A stretch of DNA of 64,000 nt, taken from the NCBI GenBank assembly GCA_036873135.1, contig JAPTYO010000002.1, positions 48,909,452 to 48,973,451 of the forward strand, written 5' to 3'. Of this stretch, positions 11,660 through 21,829 are shown one piece after another (position 1 is the stretch's first letter; each line of letters starts with the position of its first letter). Origin of the DNA: Clarkia xantiana subsp. parviflora. Lineage: Eukaryota > Streptophyta > Magnoliopsida > Myrtales > Onagraceae. The position numbers and the translations under genes were made by a program. The notes beneath the pieces were generated by a model. The model did no database searches and had not been told where the DNA came from. It worked only from the letters and a program-made list of their open reading frames with translations.

Positions 11660-12216
11660 ATTTAAAAATATTTTTTAGACAATATATATGTATTAAACGA
11701 TGACACGACGATTCATTTAAGTAAGGCTGGTTCATCTTTCTTTGCACGATTAATTAAGCTATTTCTTCGTCTTCGTCAATATTTGTATTTCATCATAATA
11801 AAATATACAGCAGGAGAGATGAAGTCGTCATGTCATGTGGATGGAGATAGTATAAAATGAAATATTCTTATCATACTTGGCAAAAAGAATAAAATAACTA
11901 GTATATATAGAGGTAGTGTATAATTATATATTCCTAACCTTGTGTTTTTAGAGCGTTGAAATAAATCAATTTGGAATTAAAGTTTGTTTGTTTGTTTGTT
12001 TTGGGAGGGAAATAAATGAAATTATAGTTGTGGGAAGTCATGTTGGGTGGCACAAGTTGCAATAGTTAATCCGCCTCATGAAAGTCAATCAGTCTGGCTA
12101 GAAGAGAATATCTTTTATAGTACCAAGTTGGAATGTTATAGATTGGGACTAGATGCATAGTATAATTGTTTGATATATATATCATCACCAATTAAATAGA
12201 TAGATAGAGGAGGGAG
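11660..12216 (+). promoter_or_regulatory. upstream region of the heparanase-like gene
   Basis: AT-rich DNA of about 560 bases. A TATA-like stretch (GATATATATATC, near 12172) lies about 45 bases before the ATG at 12217, followed by a purine-rich leader (GATAGATAGAGGAGGGAG). No other gene is seen here. Confidence 0.35.
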
Positions 12217-14639
12217 ATGATGGAAGCCAATAATAAAAAAAGCATCTCATGGAGATGGAGGTGGTGTGGAATTGTGGTGCTTGTTGGTATATGCATTTTC
12301 CTGCCTGTATGGTTGTTCATCATTCACAACTCATCATCATCATCAGATAAGAAGAATAAGAACGTACCCAGCATTATTAGTATGAAAGGGAGCGTTTTAA
12401 TCAACGCAAGCGTCCCAATTGGGAGGACGGATGATGATTTTATATGTGCTACCATGGACTATGGACCTTCTAACCATTGTGATTCTGGGGTTTGCTGGGG
12501 AAACGCAGCTCTCCTTGACATGGTTGGTTGGTTGATAACTCCATAACTTTTCCTTTCTTCTCCACTCCACACTAACTATCTCTCTCATTCAGGACCTCCA
12601 AAATCCAATCTTGCTCCGTGCCGTCCAAGGTAACCATATTTATTACATTACAAAAGGGTATCACTATTATTGTTGATCAGTGGTATAAATAAATATAATG
12701 TTAAAATGCAGCATTTAATCCACTAAAAATAAGAATGGGAGGCACTTTGCAAGACAGAGTTAGATACGAAACAGCAGAAGACAAGAGGGCATGCAATCAC
12801 ATAACCGTCAACGCCTCAGATTTTCTGGGATTCTCACAAGGATGCTTACCCATGTCCCGCTGGGATGACCTTCATTCCTTCTTTCATAAAACAGGGTACT
12901 CTTTTATTGTCACCTTTTCTTCTTCACTATCTATTCATACACAACTGATAACAAACAAACATTTCAGCGCCGTGGTCACTTTCGGATTGAATGCTTTGTA
13001 TGGAAAGACTGTTAGGCAAGGTGGACTGGTGGACGGAGATTGGAATTCAAGCAACGCTGAGTCCCTTTTGAGATACACACTCCATAAAGGCTATCCCATT
13101 ATTGGATGGGAGCTTGGTAATAAATTCCCTTTTCACCCTCATACTCTATGTTGTTTATCTCTCCACTCATCTCATTTATTGATATGTCTGTTAGGAAATG
13201 AATTGAGCGGGAAGGGGATCGGAGCAAGCGTGACTGCTGAACAATACGCAACCGATTTGACAATCTTAAAGAATCTAGTGCAGGATGTATACAGAGATTC
13301 CGAAACTAAGCCAATGATTATGGCGCCCGGAGGATTCTTCGACCATGGTTGGTTCAACGACTTTATGGATCGATCTAATCAAACCGTTCAAGTTGTCACC
13401 CACCATATATACAACCTTGGTTCCGGTAGGGTTCCAACACAATAACCTTTAGTTTTCTATTCCATATATGATATATACAAATATCTCTTAATTAATTAAT
13501 TTGTTGTTTTTAATTAGGAGCTGACCCACATCTCATTGACAAGATCCTAAACTCGTCTTATCTCGACGGTGTTGCGGGACCCATCGGCGGTCTCAGAGAC
13601 ATTCTGAAAGATTCTGGAACTTCTGCAGTGGCATGGGTCGGAGAAGCTGGTGGCGCACATAATAGTGGTGGCCACCTTGTCACCGACGCCTTTGTCTCTA
13701 GCTTCTGGTACCAACCAACTCTCTCTATATATACAACTTCATTCTTTATGTATATATATATATATGATGGGTTTTGAGTTGATAGAATCATTTCGCTCAC
13801 AAACCAAACCAAACCAAACCAAACAGGTACCTGGATCAGCTGGGGATTGCAGCAACTTATGATACCAAAACATACTGTAGACAGACATTAATAGGTGGTG
13901 GATACGGATTACTCAACAGTTCTACATTTCTCCCGAATCCTGATTACTACAGGTAACTTGTTCGCTAAGTTAAGGCTCCTATCTGTTGATTTTTTGTAAC
14001 AAAAAAGCATACATGCGGTTTGGGTAACTTGCTGTCTAAGTTAAGTCTCTTTCTGTCTCATATAATAAGAATCCCTCCCGACTGTAATTAGTTATTACTG
14101 ATGAGTTTTGTTTGCTGCAGTGCGCTTCTCTGGCATCGCCTTATGGGAAGTAACGTATTGAGGACAAAAATTTCGGGCATGGAAAATATCCGAGCATATT
14201 CTCATTGCTCGAAAAATATAGTAAGTGCTAGTTGAGAAACCTTCCTTGATCAGCAAGTTAACATATTTTCAGTCTTCTTATTCATTGAGATTTGTAGACA
14301 GGTTTCACTTTGCTGTTGATCAACCTTGACCGTAGCAATACAGCGGAAGTTCAAGTTTTTATGTCTCAGAACGGGACGACGATTTCGCTACAAGAACACC
14401 AATCGTCGAAGCATGATGGGAATAAAAGAGAAGAATACCACTTGACAGCAAATGATGGGGATTTACATACACAAGTTACCACACTTAATGGAAAGGTTTT
14501 AACTGTAAGTTCTTCGGGGAGTATTCCTCCATTGGAGCCGATCAAAGCGAGCTTCTCAGATTCGGTGACTGTGGCTCCCCTCTCCATTGTATTTGTTCGC
14601 TTCCCCATCGTAAATATTACGGCCTGCAACAAAACATAA
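12217..14639 (+). CDS. heparanase-like protein, glycoside hydrolase family 79
   Basis: Nine exons (12217-12522, 12593-12629, 12712-12895, 12968-13116, 13195-13425, 13518-13707, 13827-13952, 14121-14220, 14298-14639) join in phase through GT-AG introns to 554 residues without a stop. The family hydrolyses beta-glucuronides, for example on arabinogalactan proteins or flavonoids, in the wall or vacuole. GNELSG carries the predicted acid/base Glu228 and WVGEAGG the nucleophile Glu345. Their 117-residue spacing agrees with plant GH79 glucuronidases. Other family blocks are FGLNALYGK, APGGFFDHGWF, VTHHIYNLGSG, SFWYLDQLG, YCRQTL and NPDYYSALLWHRLMG. Residues 17-36 form one hydrophobic segment after a basic stretch, so the protein may be a signal-anchored type II membrane protein or carry a long signal peptide. 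The exact substrate is not deducible. Confidence 0.9.
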
Positions 14640-15050
14640 AGCAACAACAAAAGATAGAATTACATCTAGATAACTCACTTGTCGTCAATACATCTTTGGG
14701 TTAGTGATTTGGTAAAACGTTTAAGTTCAATTTTAGAGATTATGAATCCAAAATGTGTAGTATTGTGTGTCACAAGCTTTAAAACACACCAAAAAAATTC
14801 AGTTTCACAAAATAATACTATATATATATAATTGTAATGTTTGTATGTATTTTTTTAATCGAAGAGCTATAACTTTTTATTTGATACTCTAATTTACAAA
14901 CAGATTGTTTTATGTGAAAGTAGATGTAAAAACCGTCAAATGACATGACATGATATTATATAATATAACTTACTTACACTTTTGTAACAAATAAATCATT
15001 AATAAAATGCAAAACACGAGTAAATGATAGTATAATATTCATTTTCATCT
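14640..15050 (+). other. 3' flank of the heparanase-like gene
   Basis: AT-rich trailer without reading frames, ending in CATCT (15046-15050), the left copy of the target duplication of the solo LTR that follows. Confidence 0.5.
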
Positions 15051-16642
15051 TGTCGGACCTAAAATCTGACCTATGGCGATTTACGTTTTGAAAACGTGGA
15101 TTTTGAAAAAGAGTCGCCACTAGTTAATTATTAGGCTAACTAGAATCCTATATTGCCTAAGCGAATAACGAATTAAACGCCTAGATATAAAATCGGTCTA
15201 CGATCAGAAATTCAGATTCGGGGGGTTCAATTACGAAAATAAAAAGATGATTTTTACATTCGCCCTTTCGGTACTCTATACACTTAATTTGCCATGTTCC
15301 AATATTTTGTCTTAATCAGATTACAAGTTAATTATCTTACAAATGACTTTTGGAGTAAAGACGAATCTATATAGTGAAATTAACTAAGATCCCTAAAGTA
15401 AATCAATTTAATTAACATATACAAATATTGTGCAATTAGAGTTACAGATAAGAATAACGAAAGAAATTATTTTGGAGATTAATGGAGAACTTGGACTAGT
15501 GATCACTTTGTCATTCCTAACCATCAGATATTATCCATCAAAGTTAACTTAATAACCTATGAATTAGTTCAGCCATGTCAGAGGAATATAAACCCAACAC
15601 ATCTTTAACTATCAGTTCTATCAAAGCATCGACAGCAGCTAATCCAAACATACATTAACAAATACACAGCAACGGACTTAGCAGCAGTACCTTAGATCTT
15701 TTGAGGGAATTATGGGTGTATGATTACTAACGGCCGTCGACTGGAGAAGGAAATCGAACAAGACGAGCAGATAAGGTGGAGCTTCGGGTGGTCGTTGTAG
15801 ATGATATGATTTAGGTGGTCAAAGTCAATTTGATAAGAACGACACAGAATGTAGTAGGATATGCAGAAGCGACTGGACTAGGCCGTGGCCGAAAACGGCT
15901 TTGGAGCGTTGTGGCGGAGATCAGTCGGAGCGGGACGTCGGAGCCGATCAGTAGAGGTCAGAGGTGGAACTGCAGTGTCCGGAACGTGGCTCGGCAGGAC
16001 AAAGATGCGGTCAGATCTATGATGCTCGGAATTGAAGCGTCGCCTTGGTTTCTTGAGATGGCGTGTGATCGGTGCGTTAGCAGTGAAGCTCAAAGGCGGG
16101 AGGTGGCTTTCGACAGCGGCCGACGAACAATCGGAGTTCTGACCTGAGGGAAATAGCAAACAAGACAAAGAATACAATTCAACTTAGTGCAGCAAAATAA
16201 TAATATTTTATTAAGCCATTTTTGTCTTCTTTTCTTTAATCCTGTACATGGAGATTAAATCCTTGACAGAGGCGATGAACTATGATAATAAAACTCAAAC
16301 CAAATAATAAAGGAACTAATATAAAGATTGTTTCAAGAATCACGATCTTTGTTCTTTTCTCCTCCCCCACTTTACATTACAATACAGTAATCTATATATA
16401 GTACATAGGTCTAGTATAATTTGAGCAACATATATTGCTGATTTATTTTGCTAATAAATGCTAAATATTCAGAAATTAATACTAAATATTCAACAAATAT
16501 TTTTATGCAATAAATACATAAACTATCCTAAATTTTGCAGGAGCCATTCTTGGAAACTTCTTGACTTGTCATATTTAGACATTTCCTCTTTTAGCGCGCA
16601 CACGTCACGCGTGTCGCGCGTGGTCCAAAATTAGGTGTTACA
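15051..16642 (-). mobile_element. solo LTR of a Tat/Ogre-like gypsy element
   Basis: On the plus strand the segment begins TGTCGG and ends GTTACA, so it has TG...CA ends. It is flanked by identical 5-bp copies CATCT at 15046-15050 and 16643-16647. The terminal 170 bases, read on the minus strand, match the 3' end of the gypsy LTR at 51150-52651, including AGTCGCCAC/GTGGCGACT and TAGTTAATTATTAGGCTAACTA. No internal region lies between the duplications, so the element was lost by LTR-LTR recombination. Frames of about 100 codons inside it on both strands are not conserved genes. Confidence 0.85.
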
Positions 16643-16647
16643 CATCT

Positions 16648-17243
16648 GAATTGTTCATTTTCATCTAAGTAGAGTTTCGCGCAGAATACGAGTCAATGAC
16701 TAGTGACACATGATATAATGTATTTTTAATTTCCGTACATCATTGTAACAAATTAATCAATAATAAGATACATATATTCTTTTAACACAATAATTAAAAA
16801 AAAAAAAAATCAGTGCACAGCCCAAGTCAAATATATCTAAAGAAGTATAATATTGTTTGATTAAATTATATTACTGAGCATTTTTCATTTATCCCTAGAT
16901 ATTATAAAATTTAAATCATTTACTAGCAAAGTGGAGCTTCCTAAGCAATTATAAATATGTGCAAGTCACACACTGTCAATCCAAATATAAAGTCTTCTAG
17001 ATTAAAAAAAAAAAAAGTCTTCTAGATCAAATTATTCTTATATAGTTATTATATATACGTTTTGGATTGAACCTTTGACTTGTACAGGAAAAAAGAAACT
17101 CTATGCGTTCTCTCTAAGTTTACCAAATTGAAATTATCGTCATTGACAAATTTAGTAACTCAGTAAGGTGGGTTTTTAATATTATACAACACTACTGTTT
17201 TATGCAAAAAAAAAAAAAAAAAAATTGAACATAGTGCATGGTG
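16648..17243. other. unassigned AT-rich intergenic DNA
   Basis: About 600 bases with several A-runs (16797-16809, 17206-17224) and no reading frame, repeat or element border that I can support. Confidence 0.5.
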
Positions 17244-18114
17244 TGTTGATCTGGTTGGACGAGGCTAGGCGCGGAAAGTGAGCTGAGAAAATTAGGTTTT
17301 TCAGATTTTCAAACTAAACGAGTGGGTGGTGTTGGATACTGACTCTTCGCAGGTCGTTAACTCGAAAGTCGTCGATTCCTTAAAGTGTTGTGTACTTATG
17401 CTAACGAGTTGTCTGAGCTTGCGGGTGTCCGACAAGTGTCGGAAAGTCGGAGTGTCGGAGACTTGCAAGCCCTTAATATGGCTAAGTGTTTGGTTGTCCA
17501 TATGCGTAATTGTTCGTATATCGGGACGTTGACGTCCAGGAGTGTCGACGCGTGCACGCGTCCTGTGGTGTCTGCATGAGTGTCTTCTAACACCTGCACA
17601 AAGGGCAATATCGGCACCAGAGGGGGGGGGGGGGGGGGTAGTGCGCGATGAACCTCTCTGATGCTTAAGTAAGAGAGCATTTGAGAGAGATAAAGGTAGT
17701 GAGAAGTGAGAGCTCCCAAGCAAACATAAGTTGTGAATTGGTTAGGTAGATTCCCTTAAATAGGGGCACCATGAACCCGAACCCGGTTTTGAATGGTCCG
17801 ACGCCAGTTTAGTGTAAAACGTGAACCGGGCGTAGACGGGAGTAAAGTTGACATCGGGAAGGCCCGCACGTGCGTGTGTACGTAAGGGTTTGCACGTCAC
17901 CGGGGGGACGATCCAGACCACACTGAGATGTTACGACAATCGGGTGTGGTTCGGATTGTCGTGACAATCCGGACGAGTCTTAGGTTCGGAACGTGTACGC
18001 GCACATTCCGAACCGTTTTAAGCTCGCGGCTAAATAGTTCGAAGCCGTTAGTGGGTTTGACGTGTAAACAAAGTCCGAATATAAAACAAACCCGAATCGT
18101 ACGTATACCCATCA
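17244..18114 (-). mobile_element. 3' LTR of the gypsy derivative
   Basis: On the minus strand this starts TGATGGGT at 18114, directly after a purine tract (GGGGGAAAA), and ends near 17244 (TG on the plus strand). It has a run of about 18 G at 17622-17639, mirrored by one in the other LTR. Confidence 0.5.
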
Positions 18115-18897
18115 TTTTCCCCCGAGTCAAGTAGTGGTGCGGCCCCTACTTGACTCTATTTTTCGATAGAGTATACGTTCGGTTTAAGTTCAGGAGTTAC
18201 CTCGAGGCGGACTTACTCTCCGTTGACGCGTGGGCATTGATATCGCGTATCCTTCCTTTTGTTTAACGAGAGCGATTATAACTGCTGACATGGTTAGCGC
18301 AGCGAGTATATGTGTAAGACATGTACATACATAATAATGTAAGTCTATGTATGCAATCATGGGCGCGAATACTAACATGTGTGCGAACATGGTATACGCA
18401 CGTATGTGAGCAGATGCGCGATGTGTGATGTCATGAAATTAAACATGTAGATATGGGCATATATATATGTGATGACATGGGTATAAGTATATATGTGCCG
18501 GGATTATAATAATAAACACGTGACATGGATATGCAAACGTGTATATGTATATGTAGACATGCATATGTATGCATGTATATATGCTAAAGATTCATAAAAA
18601 GAGTTAGAGAAATTAAGGAGAGATAAATCTTTACCCTCACACTACACAGAAGAGTGTGTGTTACGGACGCGCATGTCCTGAGCCCGAGGCCCCATGCCTC
18701 CGCGGGTCGTTGACGAATGCCTCATAATAGAAGTATGTTCGTAACGTATATGTCGAGAGACGAGGCCTCTGTCGATATAGTATTGCCCCCGGAGTGGGAG
18801 CGTTTATAGTGACGTGGCCGAGTATGCGCATGTATGTGCCGTATAGGCGTGTAGATCATATAGGTGTATGTAGATGCCGATTCTAACCCTGGGCGCA
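18115..18897. repeat. spacer of the gypsy derivative with TATG/TGTG-rich tract
   Basis: The internal spacer contains an imperfect palindrome near 18125-18155 (TCAAGTAG and CTACTTGA) and a long purine-pyrimidine alternating tract at about 18300-18590 built on ATGTGTG, ATACG and TATATG. No protein is encoded. Confidence 0.45.
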
Positions 18898-19621
18898 CTA
18901 GCCCCTTAGTCGCCTGGAAGATGTCAGATTGATCTCTGCTTGTGGCCTGGAAGGGATCATCCCTCGTTGGCTGCTGTGGGCAGTGGTATGGGGGTTGCCT
19001 TTCATTCCTCCAATGACGGGCTCCTTGGGAAGGAGTATATGAACGTGCGGCATCATATCTTGCATGTTGGTTTCTGCCCTGGAATGGACCGCCTTGGAGG
19101 GTAGTGTCTTACGACATTTCTCTTGTTGGCGCAGCGTGTTCCTGGGCGGTTGGAGGTGGTTGAGCTGCATATCCATGATTTTTTAGTGACTCGCGGAATG
19201 CGAGTAACTCTTCTAGCGCAGCCATCATTGCTGGACTAACGGTAGGCATCGGGTTCGCTCCCGTTCTTTGTTGTTCGCCTTGCGGCATTTCTGTCTGAGA
19301 TTCATCATCATGCATTTCTGGCTCGAAACCAGGTGGGGGTGAGCGATGCTCGTCCCTTGGCTCTTGGTGGTTGTGCTGTGCGTCGGGCACACCCTCGGTT
19401 GGCATGGATGAGGCTACGGAAGTAGCTCTCGGTATGTGGGAAGGTCCCGACTGGCTTCCAGCTGGCTTCTGACCTCCTGCTCTTTTGTTTGTCGGAGACT
19501 TCTTAGGACGTCCAGGCCTTTTCCTTGTATTTCTCGCGTTAACCTCTTCGGGAGGGTCGCGATCACTCGTCATGTCTTTGCGGTATGGTAGCTTTTGTTC
19601 GAATCCCGGAGACGGTGCCAA
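18898..19621 (-). pseudogene. gypsy gag N-terminal fragment
   Basis: A frame from 19621 gives APSPGFEQKLPYRKD and then RKRPGRPKK and a Pro/Glu/Gln-rich region with PPPGFEPE. This matches the style of a gypsy gag leader. After a frameshift near 19130 it continues as GGPFQGRNQHARYD and stops at 18898. The capsid core, zinc knuckle and pol are missing. The frame overlaps the primer site, as in other elements where gag begins right after it. Confidence 0.45.
19601..19620 (-). other. primer-binding site of the gypsy derivative
   Basis: Minus strand TGGCACCGTCTCCGGGATTC lies two bases from the LTR end at 19623. It has the form of the common plant gypsy primer site (TGGCGCCGTTGCCGGGGA type). Confidence 0.65.
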
Positions 19622-19622
19622 A

Positions 19623-20470
19623 TGTTGCGTCCTGGCTGAACTGGGTCGAATGAACGCGTCTGTCTAAGTGGTTGAGCGGGTTTCTGGGCTGTCACCCTTC
19701 GCGTGGAAGAGGTGTTCGTCCTGTGCCGATGACGAGTGTTCGGTTTTATCGCTGAGTCTCGGAAAAGTCTGTGTCTCAAGAGGAGTCTGTGTCTCGGAAA
19801 GCGGATGTGTCTCAGTAAAGCGGATGTGTCTCAGGAAATGGCGGTTTGTGCACAAGTCTGAGCGTCTGGGCACATCTTGCTCCTATTTCTCTTCCTCGTC
19901 TTAGCCAAGAATCGCTGGTTCCTGCACGAAGGGCCAGTACTAGCACGGAGAGGGGGGGGGGGGGGGGGGTGGTGGTGCTAGTGGAGCCCTCTCCGATGCC
20001 TAAGTCACAATAGGGCTAAAAAGGTAATCTTAGAGAGAGAAAATATTTCTAGAGAGAAGTCAGAGCTCAAAGTGCCAAAGTTGGGCAAATGAGAGGATGT
20101 GTCAAAATGGGTGGCCAAGGATACCTATTTATAGGCTTCCTTGGGACCGGACCCGGTTTTAGAGCGGTTTGATGACGTTTCAAAAGCAAGCGGTAACCGT
20201 CATCAATATTGGCAATGCGCGAACTCGACTTCTCTACACGTAACGGTTATCGCGTAAACGGTAATCGCGTAATACCCGTAGTGCAATCCGGACCTCGTCG
20301 AATTTGGGCAATTCGGTGAGGTCCGGCTTGCCGCACAATCCGGACGCGCGTAACGCGCTTCCGGACCGTTTTGACCCTCGGGAGATGTTTTTCAAGCCGC
20401 GATGTGATTTTCAACGTGTTTACGAGGCCCGAAATATAAATACGAACCCGAATTGGACACATATCCATCA
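19623..20470 (-). mobile_element. 5' LTR of the gypsy derivative
   Basis: On the plus strand it runs from TGTTGCG at 19623 to CCATCA at 20470. It contains a G-run of about 19 (19951-19970) and the block ACCTATTTATAGGCTTCC near 20130, a likely TATA region on the minus strand, both paralleled in the other LTR. Homology to the other LTR is patchy, so the outer border is approximate. Confidence 0.5.
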
Positions 20471-20521
20471 CCTGCCATTGGATCGAATTATGGAAGGCCA
20501 TAACAAATATATATGGAAGAG

Positions 20522-20773
20522 TTAGGGAGAGACTTTTTGGATACTAGAAAACCTGCTGGGTCCTTGATCACCCTGTTCCATGAACATGATACCCCACCAA
20601 CTGCAGCTTGGTATGGATATGGTATCCGCATAAGCCATATATAGCTCTCCAATCTCGTCTCTTAGTTCTGGAATTATCCCCCACTCCCTACAATCATCCA
20701 CTATCACTTCTATTTCTGAAACAATTTCCGACCACATCATCCAACGATACTCAAACTCACACAACAAAAGCAA
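20522..20773 (-). pseudogene. unrecognised protein-coding fragment
   Basis: An 83-codon frame reads CEFEYRWMMWSEIVSEIEVI and later ELYMAYADTISIPSCSWWG and FMEQGDQGPSRF. The composition is protein-like (Trp-rich, amphipathic, no repeats), unlike the surrounding AT-rich DNA. A pyrimidine-rich stretch ending in AG lies just upstream on the minus strand (about 20765-20790), so it could be a last exon. It ends 50 bases from the gypsy derivative's LTR, which may have cut the gene or lie in its 3' region. I do not recognise the family. Confidence 0.35.
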
Positions 20774-21086
20774 ACTAACTAACTAACTCGGCGCTGAAAA
20801 CTGAATATATAATCAAGTAAACATGAGAATACTTATTCCCTAGACGAGGATTAGAGAAGACGAGGACAAGTGTGTGAAGAAGAATTATTATCTATCAAAT
20901 AACAGAGCAGAGAAAGAAGGGCCTGTCTGCCTGCTTGATTGTTTACTTTACAGAAAGAAAGGTAATAATGAATAGCTAGCTAATTAATTAGCAAACTACA
21001 TGGTGGCCACCAAAGTTATTTATGGCGAAACCTCAACTATGCTGTACCCCAACTTGCATTTTCTGTGGCGGGCCCCTCTTTTAATG

Positions 21087-21485
21087 ACTTTTTTTTTACC
21101 AAAATAGGTCTACAAGCACAACCAAATACAAATATAGGCTAAAAAAACAAAGAATGACAAATTTGGGGCTAGCCGGGTCGGGGGGACCCGGCCAAGTGAG
21201 TTCAAATTTTAGAACTCAATTGGCCGGGTAGGGGGGGGACCCGGCCAAGCAGTTCAAAATTTGAAACACTTGGCCGGGTCCCCCGACCCGGCCAAATGAG
21301 TTCAAATTTCGAACTAACTTGGCCGGGTCCCCCCTACCCGGCCAAATGACATTGGATTCCCTTGGTCGAGCCCGACAAAGGGAATCTGGACCAGCAATGA
21401 TTCCCTTGCTGGCTGATATGACCGGTCACTGACCGGTTTGATTGACCAGTCACCGACCGGTCACGGATCGCTCTGATTGACCGGT

Positions 21486-21525
<40 letters not shown>

Positions 21526-21780
21526 TTTTAAAAAATAAGACAGATTCGAATTTTTTTGTTTTAACTCATTATTTCTTTCTCTATATATACACATACAACC
21601 TTAACAATCTAACTTCACACCTCATACAATTTACTACCCTCTAACAATTTACTACACCCTCTTACATTCAACATTCAAGAATTTCATAAGTTCATCTACT
21701 CAATGGCTGCTGAAGGAAGTTCATGTAGGAGAACTGCTCGTGAGAAGCAACCGATGGTATCATCAGCACCTCACCTATAA
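21087..21780 (+). repeat. left terminal inverted repeat of the MULE
   Basis: It is the inverse of about 35905-36430. After ACCAAAATAGGTCTA it has GACAAATTTGGGG, several GGCCGGGTC...GACCCGGCC modules alternating with palindromic GAGTTCAAATTTCGAACT, then GGATTCCCTTGGTCGAGCCC, GACCGGTCA motifs, an AT tract, a TATA box and an ATG. It is longer than the right copy because of extra GGCCGGGT and GACCGGTCA modules and a TA repeat. Confidence 0.8.
21582..21588 (+). promoter_or_regulatory. TATA box in left TIR
   Basis: CTATATATACACATAC lies about 120 bases before an ATG at 21703 whose first codons read MAAEGSSCRRTA. The right TIR has the same TATA text inverted (about 36073-36084) and the same ATG at 35962. 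MULE TIRs are known to carry promoters for inward transcription; that this one is active is inference. Confidence 0.5.
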
Positions 21781-21829
21781 ATTTGCTAAGTTTGAAGATA
21801 TACATATATGTTATAATGGTAGACAGTAT

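Larger units (their letters stand above)
17244..20470 (-). mobile_element. short gypsy derivative with gag start only (TR-GAG-like)
   Basis: On the minus strand the order is LTR (20470-19623), primer site (19620-19601), start of gag, about 1 kb of repetitive spacer, polypurine tract (about 18124-18115) and LTR (18114-17244). The LTRs share layout: a G-run at the same place, an ATTCCCTTAAATAGG-like promoter block, and ACAATCCGGACG followed by CGGACC/CCGAACC text. They are strongly diverged, and I find no matching target duplication. Protease, RT and integrase are absent. It is an old, internally deleted or gag-only non-autonomous element. Confidence 0.6.

Noticed and set aside
11150..11668. 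A 9-bp target duplication for the foldback element at 11159-11659
   Set aside because: The flanking 9-mers (GCTGTCTGC and ATTTAAAAA) do not match, so I do not call it a MULE.
15815..16177. Overlapping frames of about 100 codons on both strands
   Set aside because: They lie inside the solo LTR and are broken by its borders; no known domain.
17301..17723. Frames of 107-140 codons with a Pro run
   Set aside because: They cross the G-run of an LTR; the Pro tract is the translated C-run.
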